Source: Bacteroidales bacterium UBA5382
Lineage (GTDB): Bacteria > Bacteroidota > Bacteroidia > Bacteroidales > Dysgonomonadaceae
Reading direction: 5' to 3'
DNA: 64,000 nucleotides
Assembly (NCBI GenBank): GCA_002409745.1
Contig: DHOU01000039.1
Location: 62,001 to 126,000, forward strand
Part shown: one piece after another, positions 33,789 through 42,363 of the stretch
Layout: the number at the start of each line of letters is the position of its first letter
Numbering within the stretch: position 1 is the first letter of the stretch
Made by a program: the position numbers and the translations under genes
Notes under the pieces: generated by a model
What the model saw: only the letters and a program-made list of their open reading frames with translations
Databases searched by the model: none
Told to the model about the DNA's origin: nothing

Positions 33789-36215
33789 ATGGATAAATTC
33801 ATTCAACTTTTTTCTTCTTATAAAACATCGATTGTTTTATTGCTGGTATACGCTGCTATATTGGCTGCGGCAACATTTATCGAGAAGTTTGTCGGTACCG
33901 TTGCCGCAAAAATGCTCGTGTATTATTCGCCTTTATTTATTTTCCTCCAATTGTTGCTGGTTCTGAATTTTATTATCATCCTGATTGAAAACAGATTCCT
34001 GCACAAGCGTAGAGGATCGTTGCTAACCATTCATACGGCCTTCATTGTCATCTTGTCGGGAGCTTTAACGACTCATCTTTTCGGAAAAGAAGGAACCGTG
34101 CATATACGCGAAGGAGAAACGAGCAGTCGCATGGTTATGCATACCTCTAAAGGAACTGTTTATGAGACGTTGCCTTTTTCTTTGGAACTGACCGACTTCC
34201 GGTTGGTTTATTATCCCGGTTCGCAAAGCCCGTCGTCTTATGAAAGCGATTTACGACTCCATCTCGGAGACGAAAGCCGCGAGGCGCAAATATATATGAA
34301 CAAGGTGTTGGATGTGAAAGGATACCGCTTTTTTCAGGCATCATATGATAAGGATGAAAAGGGGACTGTTCTTTCGGTGAATTACGATAGGGCGGGAAGA
34401 ACGATTACCTATACCGGGTATTTTTTATTATTATGCGGATTTATCCTGTTGTTTACCGATAGAAATTCCCGCCTGAGACGGTTAAGCCGTCAATTAAAAG
34501 AGTTGAGGCTATCCGGTAAACTCCTGCCCGCAATTCTTTTGGTGAGTAGCTGCGCCTTGCCGGTCGTCGCCCGGAACGCTTCGGGTAACCGGCTGTTTGA
34601 TGTGGTCAACGATAATGCCATCCCCTCGGAGCATGCTGCAAAATTCGGGCGTTTGCCCGTACAATGGCAGGGACGGATTGTTCCGATGAATACGCTTTCT
34701 TCGGAAATATTACGGAAACTCTATAAGGCGGAGCGGATAGGAACGCTCGATTCCGACCAATTCCTGTTGAGTGTATTGGCCCTGCCGCAAATGTGGATGC
34801 AGATTCCGTTTATTGTTTATTCGAATAACGATATGGCGCGCGAATATGGATTGTCGGAAGACGCGTTTTCCTACGGAGAGGCTTTTGACGATGAGGGCCG
34901 TTATAAGTTTGCCGCCGCTCTGCAAGAAGCATTCGCCACACCGCCGGCGCAACGCGATAAGTACGACAAAGACCTTATCAAGGCAGATGAAAAAGTCAAC
35001 ACGCTTTATCAGTTGTTTCATCATACCCTGCCGGCTGTTTTTCCTCCTCACGCCGGCACGCAGCATCAATGGTATTCCCCCGGCGGCGATCTATCGGCTT
35101 TTTCGGGAGAAGATTCCCTGTTTGTTTCAACGGTTTTTGACGAATATCTTTCCGAAGTCCGCCTTTCAGTCAAAAGCGGCAATTGGCAGAAAGCGGATGC
35201 CCATCTTGCCTTTATTGCCGATTATCAACAAAAGAAAGATATCGTCTCTCAAATCCGTCCCGAAAAAATACAAGCCGAAGTCCGTTATAATCGCTTACAT
35301 ATTTTTCAGACGTGTAAAAAAGGATATCTCATATTGGGAGGGCTTCTCTTGTTGCTTTCCCTCACGAGTTTCTTTTACCGGTGGAAATATTTCACCCTTA
35401 TGGAGAAGAGCCTTTTTTGGGGGATGGTGGCGGTATTCGCTTATCATGTTTATGGCATGGCTTTGCGGTGGTATATATCGGGTTATGCTCCCTGGAGCAA
35501 TTCGTATGAAACGATGGTTTACGTTTCGTGGGCGACCGTTTTGGCCGGGTTGATTTTGGGGCGTAAGAACAGTATCATCCTTTCGCTTGCTGTTTTGTTT
35601 GCGGGAATGATTTTATTCGTTTCCGGACTGCAATGGATGGACCCTCAAATCACCCCTTTAGTGCCTGTATTAAAATCGCCCTGGTTGATGTTTCATGTGG
35701 CGGTAATCGCTTCGGCTTACGGATTCTTCGGCTTCGGTTTTTTATTGGGAACGGCAACGATAAGCTGGATGGCCTTTGGAAAGAAAGAGGCCTCCGTAGA
35801 ACGCCGTATCCGGGAACTGACGCTCATGAATCAACTATCGCTCCTTACCGGATTGGCTCTGATGACGATCGGCATTTTTCTGGGAGCTGTTTGGGCCAAT
35901 GAGTCGTGGGGACGTTATTGGGGATGGGATCCCAAAGAGACCTGGGCGCTGATCGTGATGGTGGCATATGCGGTGGTCACCCATCTGCATTTGGTCAAAA
36001 AATGGAATAATGCATGGTTGTTTAATCTGTGTTCCGTTTTTGCTTTTACAACCGTGCTGATGACGTTTTTGGGAGTCAACTACTTGTTGAGCGGCATGCA
36101 TTCGTACGGGCATACCGAAGGAGCGCCGAGGATTTTCGGCTATATCCTTCTTTTTTATGGCCTCGTGGGTGTGTTGGGTGTGGTTTCGTTTCGGAAAAGA
36201 AGAGCCTCCTTCTAA
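33789..36215 (+). CDS. cytochrome c biogenesis fusion protein CcsB-CcsA (ResB-ResC)
   Basis: An 808-residue System II cytochrome c synthetase. The N-terminal ResB/CcsB-like part has membrane helices at about 12-32, 45-65 and 80-100, a periplasmic domain, and a helix near 215-235. The C-terminal CcsA part has about eight helices and the tryptophan-rich heme site ESWGRYWGWDPKETWALIVM at about residue 705, plus APWSNSYETMVYVSWATVL. It carries heme across the membrane and attaches it to CxxCH motifs, such as those in the tetraheme fusion at 28887. ATG at 33789 is preferred over a TTG two codons earlier. Confidence 0.92.
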   Translation: MDKFIQLFSSYKTSIVLLLVYAAILAAATFIEKFVGTVAAKMLVYYSPLFIFLQLLLVLNFIIILIENRFLHKRRGSLLTIHTAFIVILSGALTTHLFGKEGTVHIREGETSSRMVMHTSKGTVYETLPFSLELTDFRLVYYPGSQSPSSYESDLRLHLGDESREAQIYMNKVLDVKGYRFFQASYDKDEKGTVLSVNYDRAGRTITYTGYFLLLCGFILLFTDRNSRLRRLSRQLKELRLSGKLLPAILLVSSCALPVVARNASGNRLFDVVNDNAIPSEHAAKFGRLPVQWQGRIVPMNTLSSEILRKLYKAERIGTLDSDQFLLSVLALPQMWMQIPFIVYSNNDMAREYGLSEDAFSYGEAFDDEGRYKFAAALQEAFATPPAQRDKYDKDLIKADEKVNTLYQLFHHTLPAVFPPHAGTQHQWYSPGGDLSAFSGEDSLFVSTVFDEYLSEVRLSVKSGNWQKADAHLAFIADYQQKKDIVSQIRPEKIQAEVRYNRLHIFQTCKKGYLILGGLLLLLSLTSFFYRWKYFTLMEKSLFWGMVAVFAYHVYGMALRWYISGYAPWSNSYETMVYVSWATVLAGLILGRKNSIILSLAVLFAGMILFVSGLQWMDPQITPLVPVLKSPWLMFHVAVIASAYGFFGFGFLLGTATISWMAFGKKEASVERRIRELTLMNQLSLLTGLALMTIGIFLGAVWANESWGRYWGWDPKETWALIVMVAYAVVTHLHLVKKWNNAWLFNLCSVFAFTTVLMTFLGVNYLLSGMHSYGHTEGAPRIFGYILLFYGLVGVLGVVSFRKRRASF

Positions 36216-36508
36216 CTTCCCCTAAAAAGGGGCAAGAACGGCTGGCTATGTATTATCCGTTGCTGTCCGTACTGAGTCAGCCTCTTCGGGAGGCGGCGGG
36301 CGGGGGAGTACCGGGAAGCGGGGAGAGGGTGGAAAGAATACGGAATTTTTTTTAGCAGATAATTCCCTGTAAATTTCCGATTTCATCAATAATTTTATTA
36401 CTTTGCAGCATATTTGATAAAGTCCGTCTTTTTGGGTCGAGATTTCAGATTTAAAATTTCAAATTAAAGATTCAATTTCAGAATTTATCGTTCAATCAAA
36501 ATCCCTTT

Positions 36509-37387
36509 ATGTCGAAAAAGAAAAAGGTCTCAACTATCCGCTTCTTAAATGCGAAAATAACATCCGCCGTCAGTATCACGATGGTGCTGGTGTTGTTGGG
36601 AATTACCATCCTGATACTTTTTTTAGGGAAAGGCCTTTCCGGCTTTTTGAAAGAAAACATGAGCTTCAGCGTGATGCTGTCTAACGATATTACAGACCAG
36701 GAAATTACGCAAGTGCGTCATCAAATCGAAGCCCAGCCGTTTGTGCGGTCATCCCGCTTTATCAGTAAGGAAGAAGCGAAAGCCGAGCTGGTAAAAGAGT
36801 TGGGCGACGATCCCGAAGAGCTGCTGGGATTTAATCCGGCACAGGATTGTATCGAAATATTTCTTCAGTCGGAGTATGCCAATAACGATAGCATTGCGGT
36901 TATTAATCAACTCATCCGGCAAAATTCCAACGTTACGGATTTATTGTATCAGCAGGAAGCATTGGATTTGATCAACGACAACCTTTCCAAGGCAATGACC
37001 GTTATGCTTATTTTAGCGGTTATTTTGCTGTTCATATCCTTTACGCTCATTCGCAATACCATTCGGTTGAGTGTCTATTCGAAGCGTTTTTTGATCAACA
37101 CGATGAAGTTGGTCGGCGCTACGAACGCTTTTATCCGGCGTCCGTTTGTAACGGATAATATGTTCACCGGTATTATCGCCGGTCTATTGGCCGACGGTAT
37201 CATATTTGCTTTGATATCCTATTTCAGCCGAGAGTATATTCCGATGCAATCGATCATCAGCCTGTTCGATATGATGGTGATTTTTGTGGCGGTGATTGCT
37301 TTTGGCGTGCTGATTGCTACCACGGCGGCGGCATTTGCCGTGAACAAGTATCTGAAAATGGACACGAATAATTTATATTACGTATAA
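36509..37387 (+). CDS. ftsX: cell division protein FtsX
   Basis: A 292-residue membrane protein with four helices (about 20-42, 165-185, 215-240 and 255-280) and an extracytoplasmic domain between the first two (SFSVMLSNDITDQEITQVRH, SRFISKEEAKAEL). TMKLVGATNAFIRRPFV is the conserved FtsX loop. Together with FtsE it controls peptidoglycan hydrolases at the septum. ftsE is not adjacent, as is usual in Bacteroidales. It heads the ftsX-DUF3098-uppP-truB-queA-folK group. Confidence 0.92.
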   Translation: MSKKKKVSTIRFLNAKITSAVSITMVLVLLGITILILFLGKGLSGFLKENMSFSVMLSNDITDQEITQVRHQIEAQPFVRSSRFISKEEAKAELVKELGDDPEELLGFNPAQDCIEIFLQSEYANNDSIAVINQLIRQNSNVTDLLYQQEALDLINDNLSKAMTVMLILAVILLFISFTLIRNTIRLSVYSKRFLINTMKLVGATNAFIRRPFVTDNMFTGIIAGLLADGIIFALISYFSREYIPMQSIISLFDMMVIFVAVIAFGVLIATTAAAFAVNKYLKMDTNNLYYV

Positions 37388-37408
37388 AATCGATTTTAAT
37401 TAACGAAT

Positions 37409-37663
37409 ATGTCTCAAAAAAACGTGGCTTTAAAAAAGGTGAATTGGATTATTTGCGGTATCGCGGTCATAATCATTATTGCCGGTTTTATTTTAATGGC
37501 GATCGGACCTTCAACGACGGCCGAAGCAGGCTTTCAACCCGATATTTTCAGTGCAAGGCGCATCAAAATGGCGCCCGTGATTTGCGTTATCGGATTCGTA
37601 CTGATGGTTGTGGGCATCCTTTATCCCTCCAAAACGAAAAAAGATCAACAAGCGGAAGATTGA
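37409..37663 (+). CDS. DUF3098 membrane protein
   Basis: An 84-residue protein with two membrane helices (about 12-32 and 54-74) joined by EAGFQPDIFSARRIKMAPVI. That short linker with FSxRRI is characteristic of DUF3098. The family is restricted to Bacteroidota and regularly sits between ftsX and uppP. Its function is unknown, but the constant neighbourhood suggests envelope biogenesis. Confidence 0.88.
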   Translation: MSQKNVALKKVNWIICGIAVIIIIAGFILMAIGPSTTAEAGFQPDIFSARRIKMAPVICVIGFVLMVVGILYPSKTKKDQQAED

Positions 37664-37696
37664 TAACCGTCCTTTTTATTTGCAAACTACAGTTGA

Positions 37697-38584
37697 ATGA
37701 GTATTTTAGAAGCTATTATCATAGCCATTGTGGAAGGACTGACCGAATTTTTGCCGGTGTCATCCACGGGACACATGATTATTACCCAAGCCTTGCTGGG
37801 AATCGAGAGTACCGATTTCGTCCGGTTTTTCACCGTTAATATTCAGTTGGGCGCCATCCTGTCGGTGGTGGTATTGTATTGGCAGCGATTCTTCAAGATG
37901 AACTCTTGCCGCATTTTCGATCCTCAAGCCGTTGCCGGAGCGAGCGCCGGAAAACGCGGCGGTATCTATCTGAAACGATTCCTGTATAAGTATGACTTCT
38001 ATTGGAAATTATTGATTGCCTGCATACCCGGACTGGTATTGGGCTTGCTTTTCGACGATATCATCGACCGAGTGCTGGGCAGTGTGTCGGTGGTCTCCTT
38101 TATGCTGGTTATAGGCGGTGTGTTTATGCTGTTTGTCGACAAATGGTTCAATAAACCGTTGCCCGACCAATCGATCACCACCCGAAGGGCTTGGCTGATC
38201 GGGCTAAGCCAATGCGCCGCGATGTTTTTTCCCGGCCTTTCGCGCTCTATGGCAACCATTGTGGGAGGAATGATGACCAAATTGAACCGCAAGAATGCCG
38301 CGGAGTTCTCTTTTTTCCTCGCTGTGCCTACGATGTTAGGGGCAAGCCTTGTGAAAACCTTGAGCCTCGTGAAAGAACCCGCAGGGAAAGCGCTTCTTCA
38401 GGAAAATATAGGACTGTTGCTCATCGGCAATCTGGTCGCTTTTGTGGTGGCGATGATTGCAATCCGGTTTTTTATCGACTTTCTCACCAAATACGGCTTC
38501 AAGGCATTCGGAGTGTATCGCATTGTGATAGGAGGTGTGTTGTTGATACTTATTTTTTCGGGTATCAATTTAAGCATGGTGTAA
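37697..38584 (+). CDS. uppP: undecaprenyl-diphosphate phosphatase
   Basis: A 295-residue polytopic membrane enzyme (BacA family) that recycles the undecaprenyl carrier for peptidoglycan and O-antigen synthesis. Both active-site motifs are intact: [17 protein letters not shown] near the N-terminus and [16 protein letters not shown] in the middle. About eight helices are present. It ends 4 bases before truB. Confidence 0.95.
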   Translation: MSILEAIIIAIVEGLTEFLPVSSTGHMIITQALLGIESTDFVRFFTVNIQLGAILSVVVLYWQRFFKMNSCRIFDPQAVAGASAGKRGGIYLKRFLYKYDFYWKLLIACIPGLVLGLLFDDIIDRVLGSVSVVSFMLVIGGVFMLFVDKWFNKPLPDQSITTRRAWLIGLSQCAAMFFPGLSRSMATIVGGMMTKLNRKNAAEFSFFLAVPTMLGASLVKTLSLVKEPAGKALLQENIGLLLIGNLVAFVVAMIAIRFFIDFLTKYGFKAFGVYRIVIGGVLLILIFSGINLSMV

Positions 38585-38588
38585 CGAA

Positions 38589-39287
38589 ATGGATTTTATA
38601 GAAGGAGAGATCCTACATATTAATAAACCGCTTCATTGGACATCGTTCCGTGTGGTGCGTGTGGTTCGGGCAAAGATTTGTTCGAGGCTTAAGATCAAAA
38701 AGTTGAAAGTCGGCCATACCGGAACGCTCGATCCGTTGGCAACCGGCGTTATGACGATTTGCACCGGAAGGAAGACGAAAGAGATAGACCGCTTGCAAGC
38801 GTTGACGAAAGAATATGTGGCCGATATACGGCTGGGGGCTACGACGCCCTCGTTCGATTTGGAAACGGAAGTCGACGGTACGTATCCCACCGGGCATATC
38901 ACCGAAGAGGCCGTGCGCGAATGCCTGCGTCGCTTCGAAGGCGAAATACAACAGGTGCCGCCCGCTTTTTCGGCGGTTAAAGTCGAAGGAAGACGCGCGT
39001 ACACTTTCGCCCGCAATAACGAGACGATTGAACTAAAACCCAAATTGTTGGTTATAGAGAGTATTGAATTGCTATCTGTTGATTTACCGACTATCCGGGT
39101 GCGTGTCGTGTGCAGTAAAGGGACTTACATCAGGGCGTTGGCCAGGGATATTGGAGAGGCTTTGCATACCGGAGCCCATTTAACCGCGTTGACGCGGACC
39201 CGAATAGGCGAGGTGACATTAGATCAATGTTTGGGTATGGAATCGTTAGAACTGTTTTTCGATCAACATATCGCCGGACAGCCATAA
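38589..39287 (+). CDS. truB: tRNA pseudouridine-55 synthase
   Basis: A 232-residue TruB converting U55 to pseudouridine in the T loop of tRNAs. The catalytic aspartate is in KVGHTGTLDPLATGVMTICT. Other conserved blocks are KEYVADIRLGATTPSFDLET, QVPPAFSAVKVEGRRAY, and VVCSKGTYIRALARDIGEAL. No C-terminal PUA domain is present, which is common in this phylum. It lies within the ftsX-to-folK group. Confidence 0.95.
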   Translation: MDFIEGEILHINKPLHWTSFRVVRVVRAKICSRLKIKKLKVGHTGTLDPLATGVMTICTGRKTKEIDRLQALTKEYVADIRLGATTPSFDLETEVDGTYPTGHITEEAVRECLRRFEGEIQQVPPAFSAVKVEGRRAYTFARNNETIELKPKLLVIESIELLSVDLPTIRVRVVCSKGTYIRALARDIGEALHTGAHLTALTRTRIGEVTLDQCLGMESLELFFDQHIAGQP

Positions 39288-39329
39288 AGAATATGAATTA
39301 TAAAACTTATAGTATCAGATATTTAACGT

Positions 39330-40382
39330 ATGAAACTTTCTCAATTTAAATTTCATTTGCCCGAAGAGCTTATAGCCAAGTACCCGTCCAAACACCGGGA
39401 TGAAGCCCGTATGCTGGTCGTGCATCGTAAATCCGGCAAATTGGAACACCGGATATTTAAAGATGTATTGGATTATTTTCAAGAAAAAGACTTTTTTATT
39501 TTTAATAATACCAAAGTCTTTCCCGCCCGCTTGTTTGGAAATAAGGAAAAAACCGGCGCCAAAATCGAAGTGTTTTTATTGAGAGAATTGAATTCGAATC
39601 AACACTTATGGGATGTTTTGGTTAATCCCGCCCGTAAAATACGAATCGGTAATAAATTGTATTTCGGGGAAGATGAGGAGTTGGTGGCAGAGGTTATAGA
39701 CAATACCACCTCGCGCGGGCGTACCATGCGTTTCTTATACGATGGTCCTTACGACGAGTTTAAGAGGTTGCTCTTTTCCATTGGCGAAACCCCCATTCCG
39801 GAATATATGGAACGTCCGGCAGAAGAAGATGATGTCGACCGTTACCAGAATATTTTTGCCGTGAATGAAGGAGCGGTGGTCGCGCCGGCTGCCGGTCTGC
39901 ATTTCAGCCGCGAGCTGTTGAAGCGCATGGAAATAAAAGGAATTGATTATGGCTTTGTAACCCTGCACAATAGTCTGGGAGCCTATCGCGATATCGATGT
40001 GGAAGATTTGACGAAACATAAAGTCGATTCCGAACAGATGGTTATTACCGAGGAAATCTGCGAGCGGGTGAACAAGGCCAAAGACGACGCACGCAATATT
40101 TGTGCGGTGGGGACATCCGTATTGAGAGCCATCGAAACGATGGTTAGCACCGACGGACATCTGAAACCTTTCGAGGGATGGACGAATAAATTTATCTTCC
40201 CGCCTTATGATTTTACGCTCAATAATGCACTGATTACCAATTTTCACATGCCTTATTCCACGTTGTTGATGATGGCGTGCGCTTTCGGCGGATACGACTA
40301 CGTGATGGAGGCTTACGATGTGGCCATTAATGAAAAGTATCAATTCGGGGCATATGGCGATGCCATGCTGATTGTCGATTAG
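39330..40382 (+). CDS. queA: S-adenosylmethionine:tRNA ribosyltransferase-isomerase
   Basis: A 350-residue enzyme that builds epoxyqueuosine from preQ1-modified t[23 protein letters not shown] at the start, [40 protein letters not shown] and [20 protein letters not shown] are diagnostic. Length equals the family norm. It is followed 24 bases later by folK, with a short AGATTGATGA repeat in the gap. Confidence 0.95.
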   Translation: MKLSQFKFHLPEELIAKYPSKHRDEARMLVVHRKSGKLEHRIFKDVLDYFQEKDFFIFNNTKVFPARLFGNKEKTGAKIEVFLLRELNSNQHLWDVLVNPARKIRIGNKLYFGEDEELVAEVIDNTTSRGRTMRFLYDGPYDEFKRLLFSIGETPIPEYMERPAEEDDVDRYQNIFAVNEGAVVAPAAGLHFSRELLKRMEIKGIDYGFVTLHNSLGAYRDIDVEDLTKHKVDSEQMVITEEICERVNKAKDDARNICAVGTSVLRAIETMVSTDGHLKPFEGWTNKFIFPPYDFTLNNALITNFHMPYSTLLMMACAFGGYDYVMEAYDVAINEKYQFGAYGDAMLIVD

Positions 40383-40406
40383 ATTGATGAAGATTGATAG
40401 AGATTG

Positions 40407-40937
40407 ATGAAGATGGGCAAGGAGCATACTGTTTTTTTGGCGCTCGGATCGAATCTGGGTGATAAGCAGAAAAATATGTTGACGGCTTGCGAGGAAATAG
40501 AAGAGCGGATAGGAACGATCGTTTCCTTATCCGCTTTTTATATAACCAAACCCGAGGGTTTCGTTTCTGAGAATCTTTTTGTGAATGCCGTCTGCGAAGT
40601 ATCCTCCATCGTTTCGACAGAAGACCTATTCTTACTCACCAAACACATTGAAGAAGAGATGGGAAGGCGGCAAAAATCGGAAAACGGCGTATACCAAGAC
40701 CGAATCATCGATATTGATATTTTAATGATTGATGATTTGATAATCAATATCCCGGAATGGACCATTCCGCACCCCCGTTTGCATACCCGTGATTTTGTGC
40801 TGGCGCCTTTCAACGAAATTGCCCCGCACGTTGTCCATCCTGTTTTCAAAAAAACGATTTCCGAACTGTATGCCGAATGGATGAGGTCGCAATCTCATGA
40901 AACAAGCGACCGCTATGTGAGAGACACGGATTATTAA
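40407..40937 (+). CDS. folK: 2-amino-4-hydroxy-6-hydroxymethyldihydropteridine diphosphokinase
   Basis: A 176-residue folate-pathway enzyme transferring pyrophosphate from ATP to hydroxymethyldihydropterin. VFLALGSNLGDKQKNMLTAC at the N-terminus and RQKSENGVYQDRIIDIDILM with PHPRLHTRDFVLAPF are the HPPK signature. ATG at 40407 and at 40413 are both possible starts; the direct repeat AGATTGATGA just upstream obscures the choice. Confidence 0.92.
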   Translation: MKMGKEHTVFLALGSNLGDKQKNMLTACEEIEERIGTIVSLSAFYITKPEGFVSENLFVNAVCEVSSIVSTEDLFLLTKHIEEEMGRRQKSENGVYQDRIIDIDILMIDDLIINIPEWTIPHPRLHTRDFVLAPFNEIAPHVVHPVFKKTISELYAEWMRSQSHETSDRYVRDTDY

Positions 40938-40970
40938 CTCTTCACCCCGAACATAAGAAAATTCGGCATT

Positions 40971-41264
40971 GGTCTTCGGAGGTGCGAGACTGGTCTTCTG
41001 AAGGTCAATATTGGTCTTCGGAAGTTCGACATTGCTCTTTCGAAGCTCGAAATTGGTGTCCGGAAATTCAAATCCGGACTTAAAAGCTTCGACAGAGGTC
41101 TTCGAAAGCTCGACATTGGTCTTCGAAAGGTCGACAGAGGTCTTCAATACTCCGAACCCGGGCTTCTGAGGGTCGATAGAGGTCTTCGGAACTCCGATTG
41201 CGGTCTTCGGATGTTCGATCCCGGGCTTCAGAGGTTCGGACTCGGACTTCGGAAGCCGGAAAAT
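40971..41264. repeat. 14-unit, exact-period 21-bp tandem array
   Basis: Units of the form GGTCTTCGGAAGTTCGACATT begin every 21 bases from 40971 to 41244 without an indel, although they differ in sequence. Each unit contains the small palindromes CTTCGGAAG/CTTCGAAAG and TTCGAA. On the minus strand the array is open and reads as heptads such as KTSVDLS and KTNVELS, with no convincing upstream start codon. The last unit runs into the downstream flank of an eroded gene remnant (41259-41361). Confidence 0.88.
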
Positions 41265-41361
41265 GAGCCCTATTGGCGGATAATCCTCTTCACGAATAAA
41301 AAAGAACCGGCCCTATGCTTGTACTCCGGGCTTGTTTCCTCCTGTTAGCCTCTTTCGGAAA
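41259..41361 (-). pseudogene. eroded 3' end of a paralogue of the gene at 46445
   Basis: On the minus strand 41361-41320 reads FPKEANRRKQARST, matching FLKEANRSNQAGVQ of the intact gene. The flank 41259-41310 (CTTCGGAAGCCGGAAAATGA, CACGAATAAAAAAGAACCGG) matches that downstream of the intact gene at 46339-46400. Nothing upstream of this tail is recognisable. Confidence 0.7.
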
Positions 41362-41433
41362 AATCATTATAAATAACTACTTTATTCAAAAAAATCACTC
41401 TTTTATAGTATTTCAGAGACGGAAAACCATACA

Positions 41434-41441
41434 TACCTTTG
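41434..41441 (+). promoter_or_regulatory. -7 element of the iron/heme uptake operon
   Basis: TACCTTTG fits TAnnTTTG exactly, 55 bases before the first gene at 41497. No obvious Fur box is seen. Confidence 0.5.
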
Positions 41442-41496
41442 CACTTTATAAAAAAGTAAAATAACAGCATCGTTTAAAATTTAATTTATACGTATT

Positions 41497-42342
41497 ATGG
41501 TTCGGTTATTATTCGAAGGGATCGTCTATTTACTTGGGCAGGCTGAATTTATCAGTTCATTCATTATATTAACGTTCATCGTCATCTTATTATCTAAGTC
41601 GATAAAGCGTCATGCCCGTTCTTACTATTGGTTTTTCGGGATTATTTCTTTTCTTATTCTTTTGCAATTTCTGAATGGCCTGTTTCATATCAGCCCGGTT
41701 AATTTATACCGGATTCCGGTGTTGGGTAAAATATTGGCGTCGAATATCCATATGGTCGGATTCGGCTTTCCCTTGCTGGCGATTATTATGTATGTCGGCG
41801 CGTTGAACCCGAAACGGCCTTGGGTGAAAAAAATATTGAATATCCGGAAAGAGTTGTCGATCATTTCCGGTTTTCCTATCTTATCGCATTCCTTGATAAG
41901 GATCACCTATAACTTTACTGACGCCCTGAAATTCTTTTCCGATAAAGATGCTTATATGGCGCAAAACGAGTGGGCTAAAAGCGAAATGGGAATATCCTTT
42001 AGCAATGCCGGATATTTGTTAGGCATTGTCTTATTCGTCCTTTTTATGATTCTATGGATCACGTCTTTCGACTCCATCCATCAAAAACTCGGGAAACATA
42101 AGTGGAAACGAATCCAAAAGTGGTCTTACCTGCTGTACGCACTTCTTTTTGTCCACTCCATTCTGCTGCACATCGGGTGGATGATAAGCCGCAGCATGGG
42201 AGAAGGCGGCAACGAGCATATTGTACAGGGCGTCATCGCCATTGCTTCCACCGTACTCGTATTCGGGTCTTATCTGATCCTCCGCATTCGGAAAGCGCAA
42301 AAGGATTCGAGAAAAAAGGCGAGGGTTCTCCTTCATTCATAA
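41497..42342 (+). CDS. ferric-reductase-like membrane protein
   Basis: A 281-residue protein with about seven membrane helices (around 12-32, 42-62, 85-108, 128-145, 175-195, 218-238 and 250-270). Histidines lie in paired helices (SNIHMVGFGF, ILSHSLIRI, LFVHSILLHIGW), as expected for the di-heme ferric reductase-like transmembrane domain. No flavin or NAD domain is present, resembling MsrQ/YedZ-type heme membrane subunits. It stands 21 bases before a TonB receptor, suggesting reduction of imported ferric complexes. The family call is moderate. Confidence 0.65.
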   Translation: MVRLLFEGIVYLLGQAEFISSFIILTFIVILLSKSIKRHARSYYWFFGIISFLILLQFLNGLFHISPVNLYRIPVLGKILASNIHMVGFGFPLLAIIMYVGALNPKRPWVKKILNIRKELSIISGFPILSHSLIRITYNFTDALKFFSDKDAYMAQNEWAKSEMGISFSNAGYLLGIVLFVLFMILWITSFDSIHQKLGKHKWKRIQKWSYLLYALLFVHSILLHIGWMISRSMGEGGNEHIVQGVIAIASTVLVFGSYLILRIRKAQKDSRKKARVLLHS

Positions 42343-42363
42343 ATCATATTTATCGCGAAAAAA

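Noticed and set aside
40722-41147. Minus-strand 141-residue frame over the 21-bp array
   Set aside because: Half of it is antisense to folK and its start lies in the middle of the array. It is kept only as a repeat observation.
40971-41264. CRISPR array
   Set aside because: Units are contiguous 21-mers without unique spacers, and no cas genes are near.
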